From DASXRU01 sp033856235 (GTDB taxonomy: Bacteria; Acidobacteriota; Blastocatellia; Pyrinomonadales; Pyrinomonadaceae), in NCBI GenBank assembly GCA_033856235.1, contig JAWVFI010000088.1:23372-87371 (forward strand): a stretch of DNA of 64,000 nt, written 5' to 3'. The notes beneath the pieces are model-generated. The model was not told where the DNA came from. It worked only from the letters and a program-made list of their open reading frames with translations, and searched no databases. Both the position numbers and the translations under genes were made by a program. Shown here one piece after another: positions 32,683 through 42,150 of the stretch (its first letter is position 1; each line of letters opens with the position of its first letter).

Positions 32683-32927
32683 CAGGGGCCACTCTATGAC
32701 TGTCTGGGGGTGTTCAGTGAGAGCAGCCCCGATGGTCGTCTGAATCAGGTGAAGCGTTGCAAAGACTCGTAACGGCGAATATGTGCTTAGTAGATTATTG
32801 TCCCCCGCCGTGTCAAGAGGACGGTCTAGCTGGTTTCGGCCGCTTCACAATTCCGAGACTCTCTGACAAACTGCGATCCCAATTTGAACCCTTTGCTCTG
32901 AACCCTGGAAATACAAATACCACAGCC

Positions 32928-33875
32928 GTGAAACCACATTACTTCATTCGCCGCCTGGTTTTAATCGCTACCATCATCACGCTGGCGGGGGCCGCTGAAG
33001 TCGCCCTCTCGCAAACAGCCGCCGACCTTCACGAGTCCGAACGCTCAGACAGGATCACCGGCGGACGAATTGAGGTGGCGGAGTTCGAAGCAGGCCAGCC
33101 GGACATTCGCATAACCTTGAACGTGCCTTCGTTTCGCCTGACCTTGTGGCAGAACGGGAAAGAAGTGAAGTCGTACTATGTCGGCGTTGGCCGGAAAGAG
33201 TTTCCGATTTACATTGGCGACCGCTCCGCGACCCAGGTGATTTGGAACCCGGATTGGATCCCGCCCAGCAGTGATTGGGTGCGCGAGATGCCAGGCGTCC
33301 AGCCCGGTGAAGTCATCAAGGCCAGTGATCCGCGAAACCCCCTCGGCAAACTAAAGATTCCCCTCGGAGATAGCTACCTGATTCACCAGGCAGCGAAATC
33401 AACGGACGTCGGCAACCTCGTGTCGCATGGTTGCGTGCGAATGCCGCTGCCGCTGCTTTACGATCTGGCTGACAAGATTATTGCGGCGCGGAGCGCGACG
33501 GTTTCGCCCCAGCGCATCGCCGCGGCGAAGCGGAGCAAGCGGATGCTGGTGGTGAACCTCGATGAACCCATTCCCGTCGATATCAACTATGACACTCTTG
33601 TGGTTGAGGGCGGCGCGCTGCATATTTACCCGGATGTTTACGGCCGCGGCACAAACCGGCCCGCGCGTTTGCGCGCGGAACTGGAAGCTTCGCACGTTGA
33701 CGTCGCCAATCTTTCAGACGCGGTGCTTAGTAAGATGCTTGCCAGAGCTACGCGGCGAAGCGTGTTTGTGGTGGACACGGCCAGCATTGAGCAGGGGCGC
33801 GGTCTGGAAGATGGAAAGCTAATTCCGCTGATTCCGCGGCCGCCGCGGCCTGAGCGGCGAACCCGGACCAGGTGA
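32928..33875 (+). CDS. L,D-transpeptidase (YkuD) with signal anchor
   Basis: About 315 residues from the GTG at 32928, which gives a basic start and a hydrophobic segment ('FIRRLVLIATIITLAGAAEVALS'); the longer frame from 32757 has no signal and overlaps repeat-derived DNA. The catalytic YkuD motif is 'HQAAKSTDVGNLVSHGCVRM' (H, then S-H-G-C-V-R). L,D-transpeptidases cross-link peptidoglycan stem peptides or attach proteins to them in the periplasm. The C-terminal 100 residues are a family-specific extension ending in 'RPPRPERRTRTR'. The carbamoyltransferase gene diverges upstream. Confidence 0.85.
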   Translation: MKPHYFIRRLVLIATIITLAGAAEVALSQTAADLHESERSDRITGGRIEVAEFEAGQPDIRITLNVPSFRLTLWQNGKEVKSYYVGVGRKEFPIYIGDRSATQVIWNPDWIPPSSDWVREMPGVQPGEVIKASDPRNPLGKLKIPLGDSYLIHQAAKSTDVGNLVSHGCVRMPLPLLYDLADKIIAARSATVSPQRIAAAKRSKRMLVVNLDEPIPVDINYDTLVVEGGALHIYPDVYGRGTNRPARLRAELEASHVDVANLSDAVLSKMLARATRRSVFVVDTASIEQGRGLEDGKLIPLIPRPPRPERRTRTR

Positions 33876-33929
33876 AGACGAAAAGAATTTTCCATTTTCC
33901 ATTTTCCATTTTTATTTGTCGTCGGACGG

Positions 33930-34090
33930 GTGCGGCTGCGCCGCCTGATGTGCGGAAGGGCTGAGCCCTTCCGTAACGCTCTCTATCCTGTTTGGGCTAT
34001 GCCCTCCTATTCCGGGGCGCAGCCCCAAACACATTTCCAGTTGCCGGAAAGGCTAAGCCTTTCCGCACATCAGGCGGCGAAGCCGGGAAC
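33930..34090. repeat. MITE-like element with 40-bp inverted ends and inner hairpins, copy 1
   Basis: GCCGCCTGATGTGCGGAA at the left is mirrored by TTCCGCACATCAGGCGGC at the right. Each arm carries an inner hairpin (AAGGGCTGAGCCCTT and AAAGGCTAAGCCTTT), and a third hairpin with GGGGCGCAGCCCC is in the middle. A related element is at 46476-46632. No ORF lies inside. Confidence 0.85.
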
Positions 34091-34205
34091 CCGCTTCTAG
34101 TCGGTAAGTTTGCCACTGGTTTAGAGAAAAACGATTTGATGAACAATGGGAAATGACAACTGGAAAAATAGGGTTTTTCCGCCTTTGCCTAACCCCTTCC
34201 CTCGC

Positions 34206-35087
34206 CTAGCGCCCAACGTATTCCCAATGCCAAGGCTCATAACAGTAAGGAACAAAACCGAAGCGCTCGGCATTGCGCACCAGCCAACGATAGACCGGGG
34301 TCTGAACTTGGACCGCGCGGTTTGAGTCTTTGGTATCGACCGGATCGCCACCCACGTAAATATCCAGGGCCCGCCCAGTGAAGTGCGGGCTGTTGACCGC
34401 CAGTCCGGCGCCGCCGGAACCGGGTGACTCGCGCCGCAGCTTTTCCTGATACTCCCGCGAGCGAAAGGACGAAATGATCTTCAGGTACTTTTCAGTCGCG
34501 GCCAGCTCGCCCTTATCGGCGCCATGCGCCAGACCGAGCGACTTCTCCTTGAGCGCCGCCCGAACCATCTGTTTGTAGGCGGCATAGGTTTGCCGCTCAA
34601 CCAGACGCAGCGCTTCTTCGCGAGTGGGATCGTAGAAGTCGGAAATCGGCGCCGTCAGCAGTTGATCGGGTTGTGCCGGCGTGCGGTCCTTCAGACGCTT
34701 TCCCTGCCACTCTGCAATCATCTTGAAAAGCGTTTCTTCGTCGAGCACGCCGCTCGCAGCCAAGCCCTGTTTCTCTTGCCAGCGCGCTACGTGCCTGGCA
34801 AAGCCTTCGGAACCGGCGTCACGATCCGTATCCAGCAGTCGATTGATGAGACGAATGTAAAGATACCAACCGCGTTGCGGCTTACCACCAAAGGCCCAGT
34901 TGAGATCGTAACGAAGCGACGCATTACGCTTTGCGGCCGCGATGAATGGAGAGGAAGTCGCAGGTCTGACTGCGGAGACGTTGCTCCCTGCCCGCGGGTA
35001 CGCGCGATTGGGATCGAGAAAAACCAAGGCAGATAACGCTATGAGCACGACAGCAAACGAAATCATGCGAAGTCGGAAACACTTCAT
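34206..35087 (-). CDS. M15-family D,D-carboxypeptidase (VanY-like)
   Basis: The 293-residue protein has an N-terminal membrane or signal segment ('MISFAVVLIALSALVFLD'). The C-terminal M15 zinc peptidase domain shows 'SPHFTGRALDIYVGG' (SxHxxGxAxD, zinc ligands H and D) and 'EPWHWEYVG' (ExxHW, catalytic E and third ligand). The middle part ('FARHVARWQEKQGLAASGVLDEETLFKM') is a PG_binding_1-like helical module. The enzyme trims D-Ala-D-Ala ends of peptidoglycan in the periplasm. It is convergent with the L,D-transpeptidase across the repeat element; the two form a cell-wall remodelling neighbourhood. Confidence 0.85.
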   Translation of the reverse strand: MKCFRLRMISFAVVLIALSALVFLDPNRAYPRAGSNVSAVRPATSSPFIAAAKRNASLRYDLNWAFGGKPQRGWYLYIRLINRLLDTDRDAGSEGFARHVARWQEKQGLAASGVLDEETLFKMIAEWQGKRLKDRTPAQPDQLLTAPISDFYDPTREEALRLVERQTYAAYKQMVRAALKEKSLGLAHGADKGELAATEKYLKIISSFRSREYQEKLRRESPGSGGAGLAVNSPHFTGRALDIYVGGDPVDTKDSNRAVQVQTPVYRWLVRNAERFGFVPYCYEPWHWEYVGR

Positions 35088-35179
35088 GCGTCACCCATCC
35101 ATTTACGGCGCTTACTGAAAAAAGCCGACCGCCATGACCGCCCGCGAACCAAAGGCGATTCAGGTCGGTCCGGAAAACG

Positions 35180-35548
35180 TTAGCGAGGGATACGCAGCTT
35201 CTGGCCGGGATAAATCTTGTTGTAATCCGGGACTTCGGTCCGGTTGGCATCCCAGATTTCCTTCCAGTTCTTGTTCCAGTGTTTGGCAATTTTCGTCAGA
35301 TTGTCACCTGATACGACGGTGTATTCTTCGAAGCCGCCGCCTTCGACCTCTATGTTCAAGACCAAATCGCTGGCCCGGTAGTCGGGATCGATCCGGTTGT
35401 ATTCGTCCCACATTTTTTGCTTGGTATCGCCATTTGAGGTTGAACCGGAGACGTAGAGCACGCCCTCCTGTTCGGTGACCTGCAGGTTATTCACACCACC
35501 CTGATTGGCGATATCGATCAGTGACTGGTATTTTTCTGTCAATGCCAT
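35180..35548 (-). CDS. BON-LysM protein, YgaU/Kbp-like
   Basis: The 122-residue protein has no signal peptide. Residues about 1-65 look like a BON-type domain ('VNNLQVTEQEGVLYVSGSTS') and residues 74-121 are a LysM domain ('YTVVSGDNLTKIAKHWNK', '...YPGQKLRIP'). The build and size match E. coli YgaU/Kbp, a cytoplasmic potassium-binding stress protein. The BON lipoprotein gene is 18 bp upstream on the same strand, so both are probably one transcript. Confidence 0.8.
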   Translation of the reverse strand: MALTEKYQSLIDIANQGGVNNLQVTEQEGVLYVSGSTSNGDTKQKMWDEYNRIDPDYRASDLVLNIEVEGGGFEEYTVVSGDNLTKIAKHWNKNWKEIWDANRTEVPDYNKIYPGQKLRIPR

Positions 35549-35566
35549 TTGCCGTAACTCCTTCGT

Positions 35567-36064
35567 CTACTTAATCGTCATTCTGTTGTTGACCTTCTTC
35601 GGGTGCGCTTCGTTCGCCGCTTTCATGGCGTCCTGCAGCTTCGCCCGGGGAATATCACCCGTTAGCGTGACCTCGCCATTGGCAACTGCAACCGTAATTC
35701 CGGTGATGCCATATTTGACAAGACTCGCGTTGACCTGCGTCTTCAGCGGATCATCCGGCGCAATAACAACCGCCGCCTTGACGGTAAGATTATTAACGAC
35801 TGATTTCACCCCGGCGACGCCGCGGGCAAGTTGTTCGGCGCTGGCTTTTTCCGCCTCGGATTTTACTGCACCGGAAAGCGATACCACTCCCGCCGCCGTG
35901 CTGACATTAATCAAGGCCGTGGCCAGGGCCGGATCGGCCTTCAACTTTGCCTGCACATTCTGCGTCAAGGTTTCGTCACTCGGTCCTTTGTTGCAGCCGG
36001 CATAAATACCGATCAACAGCACCGTGCTGAGGCTGAGAGCGAGCATCTTTGTTACTGTTTTCAC
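35567..36064 (-). CDS. Double-BON lipoprotein (OsmY-like)
   Basis: The 165-residue protein has a lipoprotein signal ('LSLSTVLLIGIYAGC', lipidated Cys near residue 24). Two BON domains follow, about 35-95 ('VSTAAGVVSLSGAVKSEAEK') and 105-165 ('VAVANGEVTLTGDIPRAKL'). BON domains bind phospholipid or envelope surfaces, and OsmY-like proteins respond to osmotic stress. It probably forms an envelope-stress operon with the following LysM gene. Confidence 0.85.
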   Translation of the reverse strand: MKTVTKMLALSLSTVLLIGIYAGCNKGPSDETLTQNVQAKLKADPALATALINVSTAAGVVSLSGAVKSEAEKASAEQLARGVAGVKSVVNNLTVKAAVVIAPDDPLKTQVNASLVKYGITGITVAVANGEVTLTGDIPRAKLQDAMKAANEAHPKKVNNRMTIK

Positions 36065-36416
36065 TTTAGTGACTCCTTCTTCGATCGATTAACTAACACA
36101 GGTCTTCTGGCGGAGCGATGTCATTTCGCAGCAGATGCCGTAATGAATGTTGCGGTGCTGGATTGACAGGCCGTATCTGCGCGCATAATAGCAGATCATC
36201 TGGAGGGCAACCTGTTTTTCCGGGCTTCATTTTCAGCCTATCAGAGGGTTTCAAGAGTCTGAAGCCGAGCTCTATTGTGACAGCCGCCAGCTCGAAAACA
36301 GCACAAACTTTTCAGATATGCAGGTGGATTGGACACCGACGGAGCGACCGCAAGCGTCGACTCGATGGGGTACGGGGTACTCCCGGGAATTTGGGTTTCG
36401 ACCTGTCTGGAAACAC
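36065..36416. other. Intergenic region between the BON lipoprotein and exbD genes
   Basis: About 350 bp without a convincing gene, tRNA or strong hairpin. It should contain the promoter of the BON-LysM operon on the minus strand, but I cannot locate it with confidence. Confidence 0.3.
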
Positions 36417-36908
36417 TTAGTCAAGGTCGTAAATCGCTAACCCCAATGGGGACGCGCCGGAGCCTTTAACGCCATCGACGACCCGCGCCACTTCACCATA
36501 CGAAATTGAGCGCGGCGCTTTAATGAAAACTGTCCGCTCGATTCGCAAATCCTCAGGCACATCGGTCCGGAGCATCATTTCATCGCGGTAAAGATGATTT
36601 TGCCGCCGCTTTTGAAAAAGATCTGCAAGGGTGTCGCTTAGTTTCGACATGTCCTCGATTGAGCCCATGTTAGTGAGTCCGTTGAGCATCAAGGTGCGAT
36701 CCCGCTTTATCGTCACTAATAACGTTTTTATGTTCGGGTCAACGTGGACCGTGTGGTCAGGCTTTGAGGGGACTTTGGCGGCAATTCTCGCCGGCTTCAG
36801 CGGCGTGACCACCATGAAGATGATCAGCAGGACCAGGAGCACGTCGATCAAAGGCGTGACGTTAATATGCGGTTTGGCAGTGTGATTGTTTTCAGCGCTC
36901 GAATCCAT
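36417..36908 (-). CDS. exbD: ExbD/TolR-family protein
   Basis: The 163-residue protein has the family's single N-terminal membrane helix with its conserved aspartate ('INVTPLIDVLLVLLIIFMVV'; D22 senses the proton-motive force) and a periplasmic domain ending in 'GASPLGLAIYDLD'. ExbD works with ExbB as the motor of TonB-dependent transport. No exbB or tonB is within the window, so it is an orphan copy. It could serve the two large TonB-dependent receptors encoded at 51-60 kb. Confidence 0.88.
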   Translation of the reverse strand: MDSSAENNHTAKPHINVTPLIDVLLVLLIIFMVVTPLKPARIAAKVPSKPDHTVHVDPNIKTLLVTIKRDRTLMLNGLTNMGSIEDMSKLSDTLADLFQKRRQNHLYRDEMMLRTDVPEDLRIERTVFIKAPRSISYGEVARVVDGVKGSGASPLGLAIYDLD

Positions 36909-36990
36909 GGAAACACTCCTCTCAGGCGAGAATCTAAGAGGTTAGACAACGGCTGGCGGTAGAAGTTCCCTGCGGCAAACAGAATCCCGA

Positions 36991-37371
36991 CTACTTCGAG
37001 CGCGTGTTCTTGTGGCTCTCGTGGTCGTGAATTTTCTTGAACTGCTCGTGCAACTCCTCCAACTCTTCGTCAGAAAGATTTTCCAGATCCACCAGCTCGG
37101 TGCGCGCACCAGTGACGCCTTTGATTAGCTCATCCAGCTTTAAGTGGAACGCCTTCGCGTCACGGTTTTGGGTGTTTTGAATTAGGAAGACCATCAGGAA
37201 GGTGACTATTGTAGTTCCGGTATTGATGACCAGTTGCCAAGTGTCTGAATAACCAAATAACGGGCCTGTGGCAGCCCAGACGATGATTATCAGCGCCGCC
37301 AGAATGAAGGCCCATGAGGTCCCCATCGCGTGGGCCATCTTTTGAGAAAACTTGCGAAACATCTCGTTCAT
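36991..37371 (-). CDS. Low-affinity iron permease-like membrane protein
   Basis: About 126 residues from the ATG at 37371, which has a GGAGG ribosome binding site; the longer frame to 37452 overlaps the MscS gene. Two membrane helices ('TSWAFILAALIIIVWAATG' and 'INTGTTIVTFLMVFLIQNTQ') and the following 'NRDAKAFHLKLDELI' match the family of small Fet4-like 'low-affinity iron permease' proteins. The acidic C-terminus ('SDEELEELHEQFKKIH') is cytoplasmic. Transport has not been shown for bacterial members. It starts 34 bp after the MscS gene and may be cotranscribed with it. Confidence 0.78.
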   Translation of the reverse strand: MNEMFRKFSQKMAHAMGTSWAFILAALIIIVWAATGPLFGYSDTWQLVINTGTTIVTFLMVFLIQNTQNRDAKAFHLKLDELIKGVTGARTELVDLENLSDEELEELHEQFKKIHDHESHKNTRSK

Positions 37372-37405
37372 TGTGATCCTCCGTCGGGATGAAGATAGCT
37401 GCCAA

Positions 37406-38467
37406 TCACCGCATATTGCCCTTGGGAAAGAGAACACGATCCGGCGCCGCATTCAGTTTTTGCAATAGCTCTTTGATCATACGAGACTTCACGCGGCCGG
37501 CTTGCTTCGGATGAACTACGTAGCGCACGATTGCGTCCAGCCAGGTATTGCTGTTTACACGAAACAGCACTACCGGACGTTCCTGCACCTCCAACTCATC
37601 GACCGGCGTCTGGGCCAGGATTTCGCGAAACACCTTCACGCGTTCCATCATGGCCTCTCCCAATTCCTTCTCGGCAACTTCCTGCATCGTCTGTGAGACG
37701 AACTCCAGATCGCTCTGATAAGCAATATTGAATTTGATCTCGTTCCAGACGTATGGAAAGAGCGCCCAGGTGTAGTTGTAGATCTCCGTGTTGAGGACTT
37801 TGGAGTTCGGAAACTTTATCACTCGTCCCGTGGGGTGATCGGTGGAAAGATAGTCCCCACCAAACTCCCACAGCGTGGTATCGATGTAGCTGACATCGAT
37901 GACATCGCCGGTGGCTTCGCCGATCTTGATGCGATCACCCACACGGTATGGCGACTTAGCCAGGATGTAGATCCAGCCGATGAAACTGGTAATCGGAGTT
38001 TGCAGCGCGAACCCAAGAATCAGCGAAATCAAGCCCACCGAAACCACGGTGGTATACCAGTCCTGAAAGAAAATGGAGATGACGATTAGGGCCATCAGCA
38101 GCCCAATCGCGAGGCGCAGAATTCTCTTTAGGTTGTAGCGAGAGGCAGTGCTGCCAACGCGGCCGATTAGATAGACTTGGACGATCTTTGCGATTGCCAG
38201 CACCAGTATTACGGCCATCGCGCTCAGCGTCAGCTTTTGTAATAAAGGAATGATGCGCGACGCGAAGCCCAGGATCCTTAAGCTCAACGCATAATAAAGC
38301 GCTCCCAAACCCAACAACAGAACTAAGTGGGTTCCCAGCCAAAGTTTGTCTTTGGTTTCAGCCACCGGCATGGCATCGTCCTTCGCACCTGCCGTCTGCT
38401 TCAGCGCCTCTTTGACGTTCTCCTGCAGTTTAATCTGTTCGACTTCGGTGCGCACTTCGTCCGTCAT
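37406..38467 (-). CDS. MscS-type mechanosensitive channel
   Basis: About 353 residues from the ATG at 38467; a GAGG lies 9 nt upstream, while a TTG at 38482 has none. Three to four membrane helices (about residues 45-170) are followed by the MscS signature: pore helix 'SVGLISLILGFALQTPITSF', then the beta domain 'YRVGDRIKIGEATGDVIDVSY' and 'VIKFPNSKVLNTEIYNYT'. The alpha/beta vestibule runs to the C-terminus. Such channels release solutes upon hypo-osmotic shock. The place beside the BON stress proteins is consistent with an osmotic role. Confidence 0.88.
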   Translation of the reverse strand: MTDEVRTEVEQIKLQENVKEALKQTAGAKDDAMPVAETKDKLWLGTHLVLLLGLGALYYALSLRILGFASRIIPLLQKLTLSAMAVILVLAIAKIVQVYLIGRVGSTASRYNLKRILRLAIGLLMALIVISIFFQDWYTTVVSVGLISLILGFALQTPITSFIGWIYILAKSPYRVGDRIKIGEATGDVIDVSYIDTTLWEFGGDYLSTDHPTGRVIKFPNSKVLNTEIYNYTWALFPYVWNEIKFNIAYQSDLEFVSQTMQEVAEKELGEAMMERVKVFREILAQTPVDELEVQERPVVLFRVNSNTWLDAIVRYVVHPKQAGRVKSRMIKELLQKLNAAPDRVLFPKGNMR

Positions 38468-38595
38468 GCCTACAGGCCTCAATTCATGTCGTAATTCGGC
38501 GGCTCCACAACAGGGCTAAACCCGTTTAACTGTGAGTTTACCGTTTGTGGTGTTCGAGACTAATGATTTTAAAGCACCCGCTATGCCGGGGCGCG

Positions 38596-39462
38596 TCAGT
38601 GAGAGAAGAGGAGTGGAAAAAACTGCCCGCCGATTCTTTGTCCGGGGGCGATGGGCCGGACGCCATGCAGCAGCGGTTCATTAGAAGCCGAGACCACTCC
38701 GTCGGCAAAAACGTTGAGCACCACCGCCCTTCGCGGTTTGCCGGTGTGGTTTTCAAACGAGCCATGGACCATCAACGGGTGATGGAATGAAGCTTCTCCC
38801 TGCTTCAATTCAATTGCGAGCGGTCTGAACTCTTGCTTTTGTTCATCTGACAAAACAGATTGGATAGCGTCCATGTCATCGGCCAGGCCCGTGACGGGCA
38901 AGAGGTTCCATTGATGACTGCCGGGAACGTAATGCACGCATCCGTTCTCGCGTGTGGAATCGTCCAACCCAATCCAGCAGGAGAGATGGGCCATCGGTTG
39001 CGTCCTGGTCCAATAAGAATAGTCCTGATGCCATGCCACCAGGCCACCATGATCTTCCGGCTTGGAAAATATTTGATCGTGCCAGAAGCGAACGCCTGCG
39101 CCGAGTAGCTGCGATGCCGGCTTTAAGAAAGCGGGGTTCCACAAAAGGTCGTGAAAGCCCGGCGCGATCCGCCACGCACCCAGCGCATGGAACAGGGTCT
39201 GCGCAGGATTCGAGGATTCGTTTGAATGGTATTCATAGAAGAGTTGATGCCCCGGGTGCTGCGGATCCATCAACTGAGCCAGCTCCGCGCGCAGCGCCTC
39301 GATCTGACCGTCGTCAAGCATGCGAACAGCGGCAAGGTACCCGTTTGTGTGAAAGAAACTGATTTGCTCAGTAGTTAATGCATAACGATTCCAATCGCTC
39401 GCGTGTCTGGGCTGGGTGAAAAGGTTGCTGACCGGAGCGTGGTGTTTGGAGAGATCTTCCAT
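38596..39462 (-). CDS. Phytanoyl-CoA dioxygenase (PhyH) family protein
   Basis: About 288 residues from the ATG at 39462 with a GGAG ribosome binding site; a GTG extension to 39486 is possible. This 2OG-Fe(II) oxygenase shows the PhyH pattern: 'WHQDYSYW' with the HxD iron ligands, 'GCVHYVPGSHQW', then 'HPLMVHGSFENHTGKPRRAVV' with the distal histidine and the 2-oxoglutarate-binding arginine. The family hydroxylates small molecules such as fatty acyl-CoA, ectoine or halogenated substrates. The neighbours give no clue to the substrate. Confidence 0.85.
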   Translation of the reverse strand: MEDLSKHHAPVSNLFTQPRHASDWNRYALTTEQISFFHTNGYLAAVRMLDDGQIEALRAELAQLMDPQHPGHQLFYEYHSNESSNPAQTLFHALGAWRIAPGFHDLLWNPAFLKPASQLLGAGVRFWHDQIFSKPEDHGGLVAWHQDYSYWTRTQPMAHLSCWIGLDDSTRENGCVHYVPGSHQWNLLPVTGLADDMDAIQSVLSDEQKQEFRPLAIELKQGEASFHHPLMVHGSFENHTGKPRRAVVLNVFADGVVSASNEPLLHGVRPIAPGQRIGGQFFPLLFSH

Positions 39463-39486
39463 GTCACTCCATAACGGCGAGACCAC

Positions 39487-39614
39487 TCAAGCGCTTCACT
39501 GGGACCGCGGGCGTCCCGCCCGCAAATGAGCGCAAAGCGCGAAAATGTCTTCTAAAACTTGCGATTAGCGATTCGTTGCGGGCGAGACGCCCGCGGTCCC
39601 AGTAAAGAGCTTGA
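39487..39614. repeat. MITE-like element with 40-bp near-perfect inverted ends
   Basis: TCAAGCGCTTCACTGGGACC at the left end is mirrored by GGTCCCAGTAAAGAGCTTGA at the right. The arms go on as CGCGGGCGTCCCGCCCGCAA against TTGCGGGCGAGACGCCCGCG. Total length is 128 bp with no ORF. It lies between two minus-strand genes. Confidence 0.85.
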
Positions 39615-39643
39615 GTCACGCTTTGCAGTCTGGTCTCCGAGGA

Positions 39644-40612
39644 TCACTTCACGTTCTTGATACCCTCTATCACCACCCTGACCACAGTCGGAATGATCTC
39701 TCGTTCGTTGGCGTGGTCGGTTGTGAAGGTCACCAGCACGAACTTCGATCCATCAGGCAGTTCGATATAGGCGGCATCGTGCCTGGTGCTACTCGTCCAT
39801 CCCGCCTTTGACCAAAGCCGCGCGCCTTCGATTCCCTGCAGCGCAATCCCGCTGAAGCCGTGGCCCTGATCGTCAGCGTCCTTGCTAGTCCCCGCAAATT
39901 CGCGCTTCAGCAGCTCCATCATTTTTTTGCCCCGCGCCGGCGTAACTGCGCGACCGGTAACGATCTCCGCCAGCAATCGCGCCGTCGCTTCAGTGGTGAG
40001 CTTATTGCGATTCTCGCCTTTCGGCCCCCGCGAAATCCGCTCGCGGCCGTACGCGTCTTCGCAAAACGTCTTTTGATTCACATTGATATTGCTGTAACCG
40101 AGCGAGCTGTAGTAGCGATTCACAACGTTACGTTGCTCCTGCCACTTCTTCATCTCATTGGGAGGCAATTCATAACCCGCAGTCGTGTGCGTCAGCACGT
40201 CTACGACGTACTGCGTCGCTTCGTTCGAAGAATCAACGATCATATCGCGTACCGCGCGCTTTAATTCATCGGTCTCCTTGATCTTTCCGTCTTCCAGCCA
40301 GCGATGCACCGCGGCCAGATAAAAAAGTTTTACCACGCTGGCCGGGTAAATACGCTCGTTACCACGAAAGCTCGCCTGACGCGGATGCTGTCCATCACGG
40401 AGATCGATTAGCGTTATCGATAACTGGCTTTCACTCAGCTTGGTGTCTGCGAATTTCTCCAAAGCCGTGCGCGCCGCTTCATTCACCAGATTCTGCAGAG
40501 CGGGCGATGGAGGCTCAATCGGGGGCGGCGACTGGGCCAGTGCCGCGACCGCAGCGAGCAGGATTACAAAGCAAGTGGCGGTGAATAATATTTGGTTTTG
40601 TCGGTTATTCAT
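39644..40612 (-). CDS. Class A beta-lactamase-like serine hydrolase
   Basis: About 322 residues from the ATG at 40612, giving a signal peptide ('FTATCFVILLAAVAALAQS'); the longer frame to 40765 would run into the divergent permease gene. The penicillin-recognition motifs are SVVK ('YPASVVKLF', SxxK), 'SSNEA' (SDN-like) and 'KAGWTSS' (KTG-like). A class A Omega loop with ExxLN is not obvious, so beta-lactam hydrolysis is uncertain. It could act as a D-Ala-D-Ala peptidase or an unspecialised hydrolase. The divergent start lies 61 bp from the APC permease start. Confidence 0.8.
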   Translation of the reverse strand: MNNRQNQILFTATCFVILLAAVAALAQSPPPIEPPSPALQNLVNEAARTALEKFADTKLSESQLSITLIDLRDGQHPRQASFRGNERIYPASVVKLFYLAAVHRWLEDGKIKETDELKRAVRDMIVDSSNEATQYVVDVLTHTTAGYELPPNEMKKWQEQRNVVNRYYSSLGYSNINVNQKTFCEDAYGRERISRGPKGENRNKLTTEATARLLAEIVTGRAVTPARGKKMMELLKREFAGTSKDADDQGHGFSGIALQGIEGARLWSKAGWTSSTRHDAAYIELPDGSKFVLVTFTTDHANEREIIPTVVRVVIEGIKNVK

Positions 40613-40673
40613 GCTGGATGGTCCAAATCGAAAAGATTGTGTCAGCGAACGAATTAGATTATAAGGCACCCCA

Positions 40674-41987
40674 ATGAAAAACTTACCAGCAAGAACTACG
40701 GGCGAAGGATTGGCCAGAGGCATCCGTCGCTGGGACCTGGTGGCCATCGCTGTCAACGGCATCATCGGCGCCGGGATCTTCGGCTTGCCGGCGAAAGTTT
40801 TTGCCTTGATTGGTTCCTACAGTTTGATAGCGTTCGTGGTTTGCGCCCTCGTGGTCGCCATGATCATCCTGTGCTTCGCGGAGGTCGGCAGCCGCTTTGA
40901 AGAGACAGGTGGACCATACGTATATGCGCGCGAGGCGTTTGGCCCGACGGTGGCCTTCGAGATTGGTTGGTTGATTTGGCTCGCGCGTTTGACGGCGTTC
41001 GCCGCCAACTGCAATCTCCTGATCAACTATCTGGGATATTTTGCGCCCGGCGCGGCCGCGCCAATCTGGCGAGCAGCAATCATCGTCCTGGTTGTCGCCG
41101 CGCTGACCGCAGTTAACGTTCTGGGAGTCAGGCAAGCCGCGATTGTCAGTAATTGCTTCACGATCGGCAAGTTGATTCCGATTCTGATCTTCATCGCAAT
41201 AGGATTGTTCTTTCTCAATCCTCAGGCTTTTGCACTCGGGGCGCGCCCCACCACCGGGGCCTTTTCCCAATCCGTGCTGCTGCTGATTTATGCTTTTACC
41301 GGTTTCGAGATGGCGGCGATTCCGGCGGGCGAAATCCGCGACCCGAAAAAGCATTTGCCACGGGCCTTGATCATCGCGATTGCGGTTGTTGCCTTCTGCT
41401 ACATACTGATTCAGGTGATTTGCGTTGGCACTCTGCCGGAGTTGGCGCAGTCCACCAAGCCTTTGGCCGATGCCGCTACGCACTTCATGGGAACAGCCGG
41501 AGGCGTCATCATTTCCGCAGGGGCGATCATCTCAATCACCGGCAACTTGAATATCCTCTTACTGTCTGGTTCGCGGGTCCCGTTCGCCATGGCTGAACAA
41601 AGACAGTTGCCACAGTTAATCGCCAAAGTGCATTCGCGATTCCTAACGCCTCACGTCGCCATTCTTATGACAGCGGCGCTGATGTTGATCCTGACACTGA
41701 AAACGTCATTCGTCGCTGCATTAACCATTAGCGCGATTGCGAGACTGGTTACTTACAGTGCTACCTGTCTTTCGCTGCCAGTGTTCCGGCAAAGGTCAGA
41801 CATTGCGGCGGCGGTCTTTCGCTTGCGAGGTGGCGACGTGATTGCAGTTCTCGCTTTTATGCTGGCGATTTGGTTGTTGACGAGCAGTACCAGGGATGAA
41901 GCGAAGGCCGCGGCGGCTGCGGCTGGCGTGGGGCTCTTGATTTACTTCGGTTACAGCTGGTGGCGTAAATTACGGCAAGCTGAGTAG
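40674..41987 (+). CDS. APC-family amino acid permease
   Basis: The 437-residue membrane protein has 12 to 13 predicted helices. The N-terminus has the APC signature: 'WDLVAIAVNGIIGAGIFGLP' with the unwound GxG(I/A)G substrate loop of TM1, and 'FAEVGSRFEETGGPYVYARE' in TM3. TM6 reads 'LLIYAFTGFEMAAIPAGEIR' with the FxGFE-type motif. These match proton- or antiport-coupled amino acid transporters. Specificity cannot be told from sequence. It is expressed from the short region it shares with the divergent hydrolase gene. Confidence 0.9.
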   Translation: MKNLPARTTGEGLARGIRRWDLVAIAVNGIIGAGIFGLPAKVFALIGSYSLIAFVVCALVVAMIILCFAEVGSRFEETGGPYVYAREAFGPTVAFEIGWLIWLARLTAFAANCNLLINYLGYFAPGAAAPIWRAAIIVLVVAALTAVNVLGVRQAAIVSNCFTIGKLIPILIFIAIGLFFLNPQAFALGARPTTGAFSQSVLLLIYAFTGFEMAAIPAGEIRDPKKHLPRALIIAIAVVAFCYILIQVICVGTLPELAQSTKPLADAATHFMGTAGGVIISAGAIISITGNLNILLLSGSRVPFAMAEQRQLPQLIAKVHSRFLTPHVAILMTAALMLILTLKTSFVAALTISAIARLVTYSATCLSLPVFRQRSDIAAAVFRLRGGDVIAVLAFMLAIWLLTSSTRDEAKAAAAAAGVGLLIYFGYSWWRKLRQAE

Positions 41988-42150
41988 GGGCGGCACTCCG
42001 TGTCCGCCCCATTGCATTTGAGAACGGGGCAGTAGCCCGACCGTGAGGGAGGGCTTATGTGAATTCGGAATTCGGATTGCTGATGGCTGATTCAGCACAC
42101 GTTTCTGCGGTTCTTAATTCCGCAATCCGCATCCTGCAATCCGAAATCGC

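Noticed and set aside
40683..41483. Minus-strand open frame of 266 codons opposite the APC permease
   Set aside because: The plus strand encodes a clear 12-helix transporter; the opposite frame is rich in Gln/Arg/Asn with no recognisable motif and is a codon-bias shadow.
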